NCBI RefSeq assembly: GCF_003814875.1
Contig: NZ_RKQF01000001.1
Span: 11,579,956 to 11,643,955 of the forward strand
Length of the DNA: 64,000 nucleotides
Source of the DNA: Streptomyces sp. Ag109_O5-1
Lineage (GTDB): Bacteria > Actinomycetota > Actinomycetes > Streptomycetales > Streptomycetaceae
Direction: 5' to 3'
A program made the position numbers and the translations under genes. Positions 28,027 to 36,830 of the stretch are shown one piece after another (positions within the stretch are counted from its first letter, which is position 1; the number at the start of each line of letters is the position of its first letter). The notes beneath the pieces are model-generated. The model searched no databases. It had not been told where the DNA came from and worked only from the letters and a program-made list of their open reading frames with translations.

Positions 28027-28497
28027 GTGCCGTCGGTGCTCGGTCTGCTGGAGGCTCGGGAGAAGAAGGTCCGGGAAGAGGTGGCACGGCTGCGGGAGGA
28101 GGCCGAGCGGGTGCAGGCCGCGCTCGGCGAGGCGGAGCGGGCACTTCAGCGTCTGGCGGATGCCCGTGTGACGGTGGCCGAGGTGCTGGCGGAGCCGCCT
28201 GTCGGGGTCGCGGAGCCGGTGGTGAGTGCGGTGGCGGGGTCGGTGGTGCCCAGACGGGCCGAGGGCATGACAGCGACGGTCCTGCCTCCGGACTACCAGC
28301 GGATCATGTCCGTGCTGGAGTCGGATGCGGCTCGGGAGGGTATGCGGTGCCAGCAGCTGGCCGCAGCCCTGGGTCTTGAGGCGGTTCCGGCGAAGGTCGA
28401 GGGTCTGCGGTCGAAGGCGAAACGCCTGGTCGAGCGGGGGTGGGCGCTCCAGGTACGGCCGGGGGTGTTCACCCCGCTCGGGGCGCCGGCCGGCTGA
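28027..28497 (+). CDS. Coiled-coil/winged-helix accessory protein of the IS element
   Basis: 156 aa. Residues 5-45 are a heptad-rich coiled coil (EAREKKVREEVARLREEAER). A Pro/Val linker follows, and residues of about 80-150 form a winged-helix-like unit: PPDYQRIMSVLESD, MRCQQLAAALGLEAVPAKVE, KRLVERGWALQVRPGVF. GTG 28027 follows GGAGG by six bases; the frame upstream to 27952 is not needed. It lies inside the element's inverted repeats and converges with the transposase, overlapping its 3' end by 29 bases. A homologue lies inside the second IS5-type element at 49796-50219. A role in binding DNA or regulating transposition is inference. Confidence 0.7.
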   Translation: MPSVLGLLEAREKKVREEVARLREEAERVQAALGEAERALQRLADARVTVAEVLAEPPVGVAEPVVSAVAGSVVPRRAEGMTATVLPPDYQRIMSVLESDAAREGMRCQQLAAALGLEAVPAKVEGLRSKAKRLVERGWALQVRPGVFTPLGAPAG

Positions 28498-29488
28498 AGG
28501 TGCCTGGCCGGCGCCCGGCCAGGCGGTTGCTCATGAGCATGGTCATGGACCACAGCACCATGGCCTCGTGCATGGCGGGCAGCGTCTCGTAGTCGCGCAC
28601 CAGGCGGCGCGAGCGCATCAGCCAGCTCAGCGTCCTCTCCACCACCCACCTGCGCGGCAGCACCACGAACCCGCTGGTGTCGTCGGTGCGTTTGACGATC
28701 TCAAGGGTGAGCCGGAGCTTCTCGGACGCCCAGTCGACGAGCCGCCCCGCATAGCCACCGTCCGCCCAGACGAGGCGGATGGAGAAGTACATGGTGCGCA
28801 GCCGCTCCAGCAAGGGCAGTGCGGCGTCGCGGTCCTGCACGCTCGCCGCACTCACCACGACGGCCAGGACCAGGCCGAGGCAGTCCACCACCAAGTGCCG
28901 CTTGCGGGTGTGTCCTGAACGCGAAAGGGAGTTGATGGTAGCGAACTTCAAATAGCGGTGCTGTGCGGGAGATGAAGGTTTGGCCCTTCGAAGCCGCCCT
29001 GCGGGGGGAGGCTTCAAACCGCCTCATGCTGCGTTGGCTGAAGACCGTCGTGGTGAGCGATGAGGAAAAGGCGCCGTTGAAGGCGTCAGGTGGGGACCGG
29101 GAAGACGAACGCAAGTGAATCGCTGTTGACGTGTCGAAATGGCAACAGACGACATCGAAACCGGGGAGTACGCAAATCCCCGGGATGAGTCTGGCGGGTG
29201 CCCGTTTATTGGCCAGGCGGTGTCCGGCATGGAGGCGACGTGAGCCTGGTCTGCCGCTCTCGCATGGAACAGGAGAAGGCAGTGCCCGATACTCTCCGCC
29301 GGAACGGGTGGGGGAGAGGGAGTGCTCCGAGCAGACGCAACTGTGAGGGGTCGAGTACCGATGCGGGTCCTGCTGGCGGACCGGTCCGTAGTAGTGCTGA
29401 GGCCCCTGTAACGGGGGCGGAGCGAAGGGACCGGGCCGCTCGTGACTGTGTTGATCGCATCAACCGGAAGTCCTCCGGGAGGAGTGGG

Positions 29489-30754
29489 ATGAGCCAGTTG
29501 AAGTCTCGGATCAAGCCGTTCGATATCTCGAAGCGGGAGGTTATAAAGGCATGGGAGGAAGTCAGGGCTAACAAGGGTGCGCCGGGTGTGGACGGGCAGA
29601 GTATCGAGGACTTCGAGAAGGACCTGAAGAACAACCTCTACAAGGTCTGGAATCGAATGTCGTCGGGCTCTTACTTCCCGCCTCCGGTGCGCGCGGTGGA
29701 GATCCCGAAGCCACACGGCGGAGGCACGAGAATGCTCGGCATTCCCGCTGTCTCGGATCGGGTGGCGCAGACCGTGGTGGCCCGGCATCTCATGCTGAGG
29801 GTGGAACCGGTTTTCCATCCGGACAGCTACGGATACCGGCCCGGACGATCTGCCCTGGACGCGGTGGGGAAATGCCGGGAACGCTGCTGGAAACGGAACT
29901 GGGTGGTCGAGCTCGACATCCGGAAGTTCTTCGACAGCGTGCCCTGGGACCTGCTTGTCAAGGCGGTGGAGATCCATACGGATGCCGTCTGGGTGAAGTT
30001 GTACGTGCGTAGGTGGCTCGCCGCCCCGCTCGCCATGCCCGACGGCACCCTGCACCAGCGGGAGCGTGGGACGCCACAGGGCGCCCCGGTGTCTCCCGTC
30101 CTGGCAAACCTGTTCCTGCACTACGCGTTCGACACCTGGATGGCCCGGGAGTACCCGACCGTGCAGTTCGAACGCTACGCGGACGACGCCGTGCTGCACT
30201 GCGTCTCCGAGGGCCAGGCCCGCAAGGTCCTGGCGGCGCTGGAGGACAGGATGGCCGAGGTCGGGCTGCAACTGCACCCGGACAAGACCCGGATTGTCTA
30301 CTGCAGGGACGGCTCACGCCACGGCTCGTACGAGCATGAGGCGTTCAGCTTCCTCGGGTACACGTTCCGCGCCAGGAGAAGCCGGAGTCGGCACGGGAAC
30401 CAGTTCCTTTTGTTCGAGCCGGCGATCAGCAGGGAGGCTCTGACCAGGATCGGGCGGGAGGTGCGGTCATGGCGCCTGCACCGCCGGTCCGACCTGACCT
30501 TCGGCGAGCTCGCCCGACGGATCAATCCGATGGTGGCGGGCTGGCTCAACTACTACGGCCGGTTCCGGCCGTGGGAGCTGCACTCCTTCGTCATGCGCAT
30601 CAACGCCTACCTGGTGCGCTGGATCCGCAAGAAGTACCGACGGCTCGCGGGCAAACGGAAGGCGCTGGCGAAGCTTCGGGAAATCGCGCAGCGGTACCCC
30701 CGCATGCTCGCCCACTGGCGCTTTTCGCCCACGCAGGGAGCCCTGTTGATCTGA
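29489..30754 (+). CDS. Group II intron reverse transcriptase/maturase
   Basis: 421 aa. RT motifs occur in order: EIPKPHGGGTRMLGIPAVSD, YGYRPGRSALDAV, DIRKFFDSVPWDLL, RGTPQGAPVSPVLANLFL, and the catalytic box ERYADDAVLHC (YADD). The maturase domain X follows at about 330-400 (RRINPMVAGWLNYYGRFRPW, then RWIRKKYRRL). There is no HNH endonuclease domain at the C-terminus (it ends PTQGALLI), so retrohoming would need other nicks or replication forks. ATG 29489 follows GGGAGGAG. It should splice and mobilise the surrounding intron. No frameshift was seen, so the intron may be active. Confidence 0.93.
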   Translation: MSQLKSRIKPFDISKREVIKAWEEVRANKGAPGVDGQSIEDFEKDLKNNLYKVWNRMSSGSYFPPPVRAVEIPKPHGGGTRMLGIPAVSDRVAQTVVARHLMLRVEPVFHPDSYGYRPGRSALDAVGKCRERCWKRNWVVELDIRKFFDSVPWDLLVKAVEIHTDAVWVKLYVRRWLAAPLAMPDGTLHQRERGTPQGAPVSPVLANLFLHYAFDTWMAREYPTVQFERYADDAVLHCVSEGQARKVLAALEDRMAEVGLQLHPDKTRIVYCRDGSRHGSYEHEAFSFLGYTFRARRSRSRHGNQFLLFEPAISREALTRIGREVRSWRLHRRSDLTFGELARRINPMVAGWLNYYGRFRPWELHSFVMRINAYLVRWIRKKYRRLAGKRKALAKLREIAQRYPRMLAHWRFSPTQGALLI

Positions 30755-30768
30755 GATCAGAGCGGCAA

Positions 30769-30842
30769 GAGCCGTGTAACGGGAGACTGTTACGCACGGT
30801 TCTGTGAGGGTCGGGAGGTGAGATCCCTCCCGGCTACTCGAC
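30769..30842 (+). ncRNA. Group II intron domains V and VI
   Basis: Domain V is the 34-nt hairpin at 30769-30802. Its stem opens GAGCCGTG with the catalytic AGC and closes CGCACGGTTC, the upper stem is TAACGG/CTGTTA, and the loop is a GAGA (GNRA) tetraloop. Domain VI is at about 30806-30842, with GGGAGG paired to CCTCCC and an unpaired A at 30836 as branch point. Confidence 0.85.
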
Positions 30843-31345
30843 CCGCCCACCTTCTTCCCGCCGTCCCACCCGGACGTCGAGCGCGGAATGTTCGCCGCTG
30901 CCCGCAGTGACTGCGAGTCCACGATGGCGGCTGTCGGGTCCGGCGAACGGCCTTCCTTCTGGCGCACCTTGTCGCGCAGCCGGTCGTGGAGCTCGGCAAG
31001 CAAGCCCGTCACCTGCCAGCGGCGGGCGAACGCGTGCACCCGCCGGTACGGCGGGAAGTCACAGGGCAGGTTGACCCACTTGACGCCGTTGTCGACTACA
31101 TAGCGGACCGCGTCCAACATCACGCGATGGCAATAACCCTCCGGCCGCCCGCCCAGCCCCTGAAGCCACGCGGGGACCGGCAGCAGCGGCCGGATGACCT
31201 GCCACTCCGCCTCCGTCAGGTCGGAGCCGTAACACCGCACGCGGTCCGGCCCGTCCGCCGCGTTGCCGAACCTGTGCGCGAGACAGTCACACGCCGGAGA
31301 CGGCGCATTGGACTCCACGGACGCGGGCACGAAAGACTGCGACAC

Positions 31346-31401
31346 AGGGCCTCCTGGTGCTGCTCGGTTGGGATCGCAACCCCGAGCTACCAGGAGGCCC
31401 T
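31346..31401 (-). promoter_or_regulatory. Hairpin over the transposase start (IS5-type)
   Basis: Perfect 13-bp inverted arms (31346-31358 and 31389-31401) with a 30-base loop. On the transposase strand the proximal arm is ACCAGGAGGCCCT, which contains the AGGAGG ribosome site and ends at the GTG start. A transcript entering from outside would fold and hide the start. Confidence 0.6.
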
Positions 31402-31568
31402 GCCGTTATGCCCCGACCGCCGAGAGGTCACCCGAACAGGAACCGTGTTCGACTGATCAAGCCTGCCGAGCGGTTAGCGGATGGCTTCTAAGATCATGGC
31501 CTCAACGTCGTGCTTTACCGGGCAGGTCCACAGACTGTCCGACGGTCATGTCCCGCGAGGTGGTGTAG

Positions 31569-32807
31569 TCACGGCAGCTGTTTCGGTTCCGGTTGTGGGG
31601 TGATTTCGGGTTCGGCCGGCTTGGTGGTGAAGAGCTCGGCCATGGAGGCTTCGGAGAAGTAGCGGCGGTCGAAGACCTGCCATTCGTCGTGGAGTTCGGC
31701 CAGGACCGCGGCGGCGAGCCGGTCAAGGGCGGCGGGGTTGGGAAAGACCTGGACGACGTCGGCCCGCCGTTTGATCTCCCGGTTCAGCCGCTCCAGCGGG
31801 TTGGTCGACCAGATCTTCTTCCAGTGCGCCGGCGGGAAGTCGGCGAACGCGGTGATGTCCGTTGCCGCATCCAGCAGCATCGTCTTGACCTGCGGGAACT
31901 GCCGTCCGAGCATGTCGGCGACCACGTTCAGTTGGGTGCGCACCTGCTCACCGGTGGTCTGCGCGAAGATGGTGCGGATGGTCGCGGCGACCATCTCCCC
32001 GGAGCCCCTTTCGATCACCGAGAACACGTCCCGGACGAAGTGAACCCGGCACCTTTGCCAGGCCGCACCGAGGAAAACGGTGCGGATCGCGGCCACCAGA
32101 CCGCTGTGGCTGTCGGAGATGACCAGCTGGACGTTCTCCAGGCCGTGGGCCCGCAGCGAGCGCAGGAACTTCGTCCAGAACGGCTTCGACTCACTGTCGC
32201 CGACCATCAGCCCGAGGATCTCGCGGTGTCCGGTGGCGGAGATCCCGGTGGCGATGACCACGGCCTGGGAGACGATCCGGTGGTTGACCCGGGCCTTGCA
32301 GTAGGTGGCGTCCAGGAAGACGTAGGGGAAGACGGTGTGCTCCAGCGGCCGCTCCTTGAACGCGGTCAGTTCTTCGTCCAGCTCACCGCAGATGCGGGAG
32401 ACCTCGGACTTGGAGATCCCGCTGTCCGCACCGAGTGCTTTGACCAGGTCGTCGACCGAGCGGGTCGAGACACCATGCACGTATGCCTCCATCACCACGG
32501 CGAACAACGCCCGGTCGATCCGCCGCCGGCGTTCCAGCAGCGACGGGAAGAATGACCCGCTCCGCACCTTCGGGATCTTCAGGTCCAGATCGCCGGCCTG
32601 CGTGGTCAGCACCCTGTCCCGGTGCCCGTTGCGCCAGGTCGTGCGCGTCTGGGAGTGCTCGCGCGGCGCGGCACCGATCACCTCGGTGGCCTCGGCCTCG
32701 ATCAGCTCCTGCAGGATGCGCTCGCACACCACCCTGATTGCTTCAACTCCATCGGCCCGACGTAGTGACTCAAGCAGCCGCATCAGCTCAGACTGGGACA
32801 AGGCCAT
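31569..32807 (-). CDS. IS256-family transposase
   Basis: 412 aa, full length. DDE residues lie in YVFLDATYCKARV (Asp), LVISDSHSGLVAA (Asp) and WSTNPLERLNREIKRR (Glu). Other family marks are EHSQTRTTWRNGHRDR near residue 50 and GAAWQRCRVHFVRDVF. No stop or shift was seen, and the inverted repeats and target duplication are present, so the element is probably competent. The ATG at 32807 lies inside an 11-bp inverted repeat. Confidence 0.95.
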   Translation of the reverse strand: MALSQSELMRLLESLRRADGVEAIRVVCERILQELIEAEATEVIGAAPREHSQTRTTWRNGHRDRVLTTQAGDLDLKIPKVRSGSFFPSLLERRRRIDRALFAVVMEAYVHGVSTRSVDDLVKALGADSGISKSEVSRICGELDEELTAFKERPLEHTVFPYVFLDATYCKARVNHRIVSQAVVIATGISATGHREILGLMVGDSESKPFWTKFLRSLRAHGLENVQLVISDSHSGLVAAIRTVFLGAAWQRCRVHFVRDVFSVIERGSGEMVAATIRTIFAQTTGEQVRTQLNVVADMLGRQFPQVKTMLLDAATDITAFADFPPAHWKKIWSTNPLERLNREIKRRADVVQVFPNPAALDRLAAAVLAELHDEWQVFDRRYFSEASMAELFTTKPAEPEITPQPEPKQLP

Positions 32808-32862
32808 CGCGTGCTCCTCCGGTCGAACTGCCCGTTCACCAGAGAGACTTGCGCGATGGCCT
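32801..32862 (-). promoter_or_regulatory. Hairpin over the transposase start (IS256, first copy)
   Basis: Perfect 11-bp arms, AGGCCATCGCG at 32801-32811 and CGCGATGGCCT at 32852-32862. On the transposase strand the proximal arm itself contains the start ATG, so folding would bury the start codon. Confidence 0.5.
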
Positions 32863-33204
32863 GCCCTTGTTCAGGGAGCATGCACCGCCGGCGGATGCAC
32901 GCCCCGAGCAGACACCCGCGCGTTCCGGGACCCTGCCCGGCTACACCACTTCACGGGACGCCATCTGTCCGACGCGCCGCAAGCCTACGGGGCCATGAAC
33001 ACTCGCCCCAAAGCAGCTCCGTAAGTCGATAGCGTGGCTGATGCCGGTGGGGGTGCAGCGAAGCACACGCGCGCGTGAGTCGGTCGGCCACCCGCCATCG
33101 TGGCTGACTTTCGTCGGCTAGTGCTGTGACCGCGAAGGTTCACCGGGTTGGTGGTCGTGGCGGTTGGATGGGCGGTGACGTCCGATCCGACCGCTGGAGG
33201 TGCG

Positions 33205-34362
33205 GTGGCCGAGCCTGTCCGTGTGCGCAGACTGACCGACCAGGAGGGGCAGAAGCTGCAGCAGATCGTGCGCCGGGGCAGCACGAGTTCGGTGCGCTAT
33301 CGGCGCGCGATGATGCTGCTGGCCTCGGCCGGCGGAAACCGGGTTCCGGTGATCGCCCAGCTGGTCCAGGCCGACGAGGACACCGTCCGGGACGTGATCC
33401 ACCGGTTCAACGAGATCGGCCTGGCCTGTCTGGACCCTCGATGGGCGGGAGGCCGTCCCCGCCAACTCAGCAATGATGACGAGGACTTCGTCATCGCGAC
33501 GGCCACTACCCGACCGGTCAAGCTCGGGCAGCCCTTCACCCGCTGGTCACTGCGCAAGCTGGTCGCCTACCTGCGCAAAGTCCACGGCCGGGTCATCCGC
33601 ATCGGCCGCGAAGCATTACGCTGCCTGCTCGCCCGCCGCGGCATCACCTTCCAGCGCACCAAGACGTGGAAGGAATCCCCGGACCCCGAGCGTGACGCCA
33701 AACTGGACCGGATCGAGGAGGTCCTGGACCGCTTCCCGGACCGGGTCTTCGCCTTCGACGAGTTCGGCCCGCTCGGCATCCGTCCCACTGCGGGCTCGGG
33801 CTGGTCCGAACAGGGGCGTCCCGACCGGCTGCCCGCCACGTATCACCGTACCCATGGAGTGCGCTACTTCCATGGCTGCTACTCGGTCGGCGAGGACACT
33901 CTGTGGGGCGTCAACTGCCGCAGGAAGGGTGCCGCCAACACTCTCACCGCGCTGAAGTCGATCCGTGCCGCCCGCCCGGACGGCGCCCCGATCTACGTGA
34001 TCCTGGACAACCTGTCCGCCCACAAGGGCGCCGACATCCGCCGCTGGGCGAAGAAGAACAAGGTCGAGCTGTGCTTCACCCCGACCTACGCCTCGTGGGC
34101 GAACCCGATCGAGGCGCACTTCGGACCGCTGCGGCAGTTCACCATCGCCAACTCCCACCACCCCAACCACACCGTGCAGACCCGGGCCCTGCATGCCTAC
34201 CTGCGCTGGCGCAACGCCAATGCCCGCCACCGCGACGTCCTGGCCGCCGAACGACGTGAACGCGCCCGCATCCGCAGCGAGAAAGGCATCCGCTGGGGTG
34301 GCCGACCCCCGTCAGCGGCGAGAAATTGTCAATACTTGTGGATGGCTCATCAGCAACGGTAG
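33205..34362 (+). CDS. IS630-family transposase
   Basis: 385 aa. An N-terminal HTH (RRAMMLLASAGGNRVPVIAQ) is followed by the DDE core: FAFDEFGPLGIRP, IYVILDNLSAHKGADIRRW and YASWANPIEAHFGPLRQF. Asp and Glu are about 34 residues apart, as in this family. GTG 33205 follows GGAGG with four bases. The last dozen residues (RNCQYLWMAHQQR) look like read-through beyond the usual end (GIRWGGRP). It lies at the left end of the unit bounded by 31-bp inverted repeats; a methyltransferase begins 29 bases downstream on the same strand. Confidence 0.93.
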   Translation: MAEPVRVRRLTDQEGQKLQQIVRRGSTSSVRYRRAMMLLASAGGNRVPVIAQLVQADEDTVRDVIHRFNEIGLACLDPRWAGGRPRQLSNDDEDFVIATATTRPVKLGQPFTRWSLRKLVAYLRKVHGRVIRIGREALRCLLARRGITFQRTKTWKESPDPERDAKLDRIEEVLDRFPDRVFAFDEFGPLGIRPTAGSGWSEQGRPDRLPATYHRTHGVRYFHGCYSVGEDTLWGVNCRRKGAANTLTALKSIRAARPDGAPIYVILDNLSAHKGADIRRWAKKNKVELCFTPTYASWANPIEAHFGPLRQFTIANSHHPNHTVQTRALHAYLRWRNANARHRDVLAAERRERARIRSEKGIRWGGRPPSAARNCQYLWMAHQQR

Positions 34363-34391
34363 GTGATGAGTGACGAGGCATACTGTCAGTC

Positions 34392-35132
34392 GTGACGACG
34401 TATGACCGCATCGGCGCGACCTACAATCACACGCGACGCGCCGACCACCGGATCGCTGTCAAGATCCACGAGGCGCTTGGCGATGCCGGCACTGTCATCA
34501 ATGTCGGCGCTGGCGCCGGCTCTTACGAACCACCGCAGACCATGCTCGCGGTTGAACCCAGTGCAGTGATGATCGCCCAACGTCCGGCCGGATCTGCGCG
34601 GGCCCTGCAGGCATCCGCAGAGTCGATCCCCATCGCCGACGACTCGGCCGACGCGGCGATGGCCATCCTGACTGTGCACCACTGGACGGACCTGGAAGCC
34701 GGTATCGGGGAACTCCTTCGGATCGCCCGGCAACGCGTCGTCATCTTCACTTGGGACCAGGCCGTCTTCCGCAGGTTTTGGCTGCTGGACGAGTACCTGC
34801 CCGAGGTAGCCGCGTTCACCGACACACAGGCCGTCCCCATCGATCGGCTGATTGCGCTGCTGGGAGACGCCCGCGTCGAGAGGGTCCCGGTTCCGCATGA
34901 CTGCATCGACGGATTCGGCGCCGCCTTCTGGCGCCGACCTGAGGCATACCTCGATCCGCACGTGCGAGCCGGCATCTCGATGCTCGCCCAGACTGGCGAG
35001 GAGGTCCTCCGCCCGGGTCTGACCCGGCTGTCCAGCGACCTGTCCTCCGGCCTGTGGCAGGAACGCCACGCGGACCTGCTCGACCGTGAAACACTGGACG
35101 TTGGCTACCGACTTCTCGTAGCGGACCTTTAG
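34392..35132 (+). CDS. Class I SAM-dependent methyltransferase
   Basis: 246 aa. Motif I is VINVGAGAGSYEPP (near residue 36), the acidic motif II region is MLAVEPSAVMIAQRP, and motif III/IV is DSADAAMAILTVHHWTD. The small, metal-independent UbiE/type-11 layout fits. The C-terminal half (FTWDQAVFRRFWLLDEYLPE) would form the substrate lid. Methyl acceptor unknown. The GTG start is 29 bases after the IS630 transposase, without a strong ribosome site. It lies within the same inverted repeats, so it is probably a passenger of that unit (inference). Confidence 0.85.
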   Translation: MTTYDRIGATYNHTRRADHRIAVKIHEALGDAGTVINVGAGAGSYEPPQTMLAVEPSAVMIAQRPAGSARALQASAESIPIADDSADAAMAILTVHHWTDLEAGIGELLRIARQRVVIFTWDQAVFRRFWLLDEYLPEVAAFTDTQAVPIDRLIALLGDARVERVPVPHDCIDGFGAAFWRRPEAYLDPHVRAGISMLAQTGEEVLRPGLTRLSSDLSSGLWQERHADLLDRETLDVGYRLLVADL

Positions 35133-35193
35133 ACACAAGCGGGTGACCCGACTCCACACACAGGCAGATCTGTGCTTCTGCGGTGGAACTTGT

Positions 35194-36450
35194 TCATGCC
35201 GCGAGGGTCTCGGGTCGTTCGACGAGGTGGCCGCGCTCGAAGCGGGCCCCGGCGCGGACCAGAGCAACGAGATGGGGCGCGTTCACGGCCCGCCACCGGA
35301 CCTGGGCGGACTCGATGAGCTTGAAGACCATGGCCAGTGCGGCGGCCCGGGAGCCTGCACCTTTGGTGACCTTGGTCCGCAGTCGCACGGTGGCGAAGGT
35401 CGACTCGATCGGGTTGGTGGTCCGCAGGTGGACCCAGTGCTCGGCGGGGAAGTCGAAGAACGCCAGCAGCTCATCCTCGTCATCTGTGATCCTCTTGACG
35501 ACCTTGGGGTACTTCGCCCCGTAGGCCCGCTCGAAGTCGCGGACTGCCCCGGCCGCGTGCTCCTTGTCCTCGGCGTTGTAGATCTCCTGGATCGCACGCT
35601 TGGCCGCGGGCTGGGCGGACTTCGGGAGAGCGTCGAGCACATTTGCAGCTTTATGCACCCAGCACCGCTGATGGCGGGTGTCGGGGAACACCTCGTTCAG
35701 CGCGTTCCAAAAGCCGAGTGCGCCGTCGCCGACGGCCAGGACCGGTGCACGCATGCCCCGGCGGGCGCAATCCCGCAGCAGGCCCGCCCACGCTTCGGAC
35801 GATTCGCGGTAGCCGTCGGTCAACGCGATCAGTTCCTTCGTGCCGTCCGCTCGCACGCCCATCAGCACCAGGACCGCAGCTTTCGCTTCCTCCAGGCGTA
35901 TCCGCAGGTGCACGCCGTCCGCCCACACGTACACGTAGTCCGTGGCGGACAGATCACGGTCCTGGAAGGAGGTGTGGTCGGCTTGCCACTGCGTAGTCAG
36001 CCGGGTCACCGTCGCGGGCGAGAGGCCGGCCGAGGACCCGAGGAACTGTTCCAGCGCGGGCACGAAGTCACCGGAGGACAGGCCGTGGAGATAGAGCAGC
36101 GGCAGCACCTCGCTGATTTTCGGGGACTTCCGGCACCACGACGGCAGGATCGCCGAGGAGAACCGCTTACGCTCCCCGGTGACTTCGTCGGTGCGCTTGT
36201 CGTTGACCCGCGGCGCCCTGACCTGGACGGTTCCGGCCGAGGTGGTGACCTTTCTGCGCTGGTGGTAGCCGTTACGGACCACCAGCCGACGCCCGTCACC
36301 GTCCCGTTCGTGAGACAGCTCGGCTATATAGGCGTTGACTTCGGCTTCCAACGCCGCGGCCAGCATCCGCCTGGCGCCTTCCCGGACGATCTCATCCAGC
36401 AGCGAGCTGCCGCTTGGCGTGGTGCCGTCCTCGGTGACTACCGTAAGCAC
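35194..36450 (-). CDS. IS256-family transposase, second type
   Basis: 418 aa, full length. N-terminal marks are LLDEIVREGARRMLAAALEA and RRLVVRNGYHQRRKV. Catalytic residues lie in YVYVWADGVHLRIRL, LAVGDGALGFWNAL and LRTTNPIESTFATVRLR. It is only distantly like the IS256 copy at 31569-32807. The GTG start at 36450 is preceded by a hairpin arm holding GGGAAGG. The element lies inside the IS630-type unit, so it came in later. I could not define its terminal repeats. Confidence 0.95.
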   Translation of the reverse strand: MLTVVTEDGTTPSGSSLLDEIVREGARRMLAAALEAEVNAYIAELSHERDGDGRRLVVRNGYHQRRKVTTSAGTVQVRAPRVNDKRTDEVTGERKRFSSAILPSWCRKSPKISEVLPLLYLHGLSSGDFVPALEQFLGSSAGLSPATVTRLTTQWQADHTSFQDRDLSATDYVYVWADGVHLRIRLEEAKAAVLVLMGVRADGTKELIALTDGYRESSEAWAGLLRDCARRGMRAPVLAVGDGALGFWNALNEVFPDTRHQRCWVHKAANVLDALPKSAQPAAKRAIQEIYNAEDKEHAAGAVRDFERAYGAKYPKVVKRITDDEDELLAFFDFPAEHWVHLRTTNPIESTFATVRLRTKVTKGAGSRAAALAMVFKLIESAQVRWRAVNAPHLVALVRAGARFERGHLVERPETLAA

Positions 36451-36527
36451 GGGCGTGCCTTCCCGACACGGTGCAACGTCGGCCTTGCTCGATGACCTAT
36501 CGATCGATCCATCGGGAAGGTACGCCC
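36451..36527 (-). promoter_or_regulatory. Hairpin over the transposase start (IS256, second copy)
   Basis: Arms of 14 bp with one mismatch: GGGCGTGCCTTCCC at 36451-36464 and GGGAAGGTACGCCC at 36514-36527. On the transposase strand the proximal arm reads GGGAAGGCACGCCC, carries the ribosome site and ends at the GTG start. Confidence 0.55.
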
Positions 36528-36599
36528 CCTTCCGTCAGGCTGATCCACAGGTATTGAGCATTGCTCCGTCAGCGGCGACCTGAGCCGGCTGGAAGGTAG

Positions 36600-36830
36600 T
36601 CACCGAGATCGTTTGGCGGCGTTTGCCCGATAGCGTTCCAACACGCCGATGGACAGTGCCGATGCGGCCATCAGCCCGAACACGATCGAGCTCGAACCAC
36701 CGCCGTGCTCCCGCTCCCAGATACGGAATCCGACCAGCAGGACAACGACGCCGAACAGCACGACCTGTATCCACCTGATGGCCACGGCCCGCTGGCCGTG
36801 GCCATCAGCGTTGCTGTCTCTTTTGCGCAC
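36600..36830 (-). CDS. Small two-helix membrane protein, 76 aa
   Basis: A short protein with two predicted membrane helices, IRWIQVVLFGVVVLLVGFRI (about 18-37) and SIVFGLMAASALSIGVL (about 48-64), between basic ends (MRKRDSN, RYRANAAKRSR). No family recognised. GTG 36830 follows GAGGAG by eight bases, a good start signal. It lies just inside the right inverted repeat of the IS630-type unit, so it may be a passenger. A 15-bp perfect palindrome covers codons 8-18. Confidence 0.5.
   Translation of the reverse strand: MRKRDSNADGHGQRAVAIRWIQVVLFGVVVLLVGFRIWEREHGGGSSSIVFGLMAASALSIGVLERYRANAAKRSR
36775..36808. repeat. Perfect 15-bp-arm palindrome
   Basis: Arms CTGATGGCCACGGCC (36775-36789) and GGCCGTGGCCATCAG (36794-36808) with a four-base loop, CGCT. 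It lies in the first codons of the small membrane protein gene and could form a very stable hairpin in its mRNA. Confidence 0.7.

Larger units (their letters stand above)
28908..30842 (+). mobile_element. Group II intron
   Basis: The boundaries were set by rejoining the transposase. The intron starts GTGTG (the GUGYG rule) after CTTGCGG, and ends CTACTCGAC (an AY end) before CCGCCCACC. Removing it restores GGKKVGG-RKRHLVVD in frame. It encodes one reverse transcriptase in domain IV and ends in a canonical domain V and a domain VI with a bulged A about seven bases from the end. It lies antisense to the transposase it interrupts. Confidence 0.85.
28469..31345 (-). pseudogene. IS5-type transposase split by antisense group II intron
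   Basis: Two coding blocks, 31345-30843 and 28907-28469, join in frame to a 313-aa IS5-family transposase. Block one has SDLTEAEWQVIRPLLPVP, VDNGVKWVNLPCDFPPYRR, and the first Asp in AAIVDSQSLRAA, ending WDGGKKVGG. Block two starts RKRHLVVDCLGLVLAVVV and carries the second Asp in RLVWADGGYAGRL and the Glu in RRWVVERTLSWLM. The 1935 bases between are a group II intron on the other strand, which cannot be spliced from this transcript, so the gene is interrupted. The start is a GTG at 31345 with AGGAGG upstream, inside a hairpin arm. Confidence 0.82.
27905..31491. mobile_element. IS5-type element with accessory gene and inserted group II intron
   Basis: Imperfect terminal inverted repeats bound the element: CTAAGACGCCATCCGCTTTC at the left (27905) and, read inward from the right end (31491), TTAGAAGCCATCCGCTAACC. 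The common core is GCCATCCGCT. Inside are a coiled-coil/winged-helix gene (plus), a transposase (minus, interrupted) and a 1935-bp group II intron. Without the intron the element would be about 1.65 kb. No target duplication was identified. Confidence 0.65.
31544..32965. mobile_element. IS256-family element with target duplication
   Basis: Complete element of about 1.42 kb. Its ends read inward GGTCATGTCCCGCGAGGTGG and GATGGCGTCCCGTGAAGTGG, an imperfect inverted repeat that continues to GTGTAG. Flanking both ends is the direct repeat TGTCCGAC (31536-31543 and 32966-32973), an 8-bp target duplication as IS256 makes. It inserted about 50 bp from the end of the IS5-type element. Confidence 0.75.
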
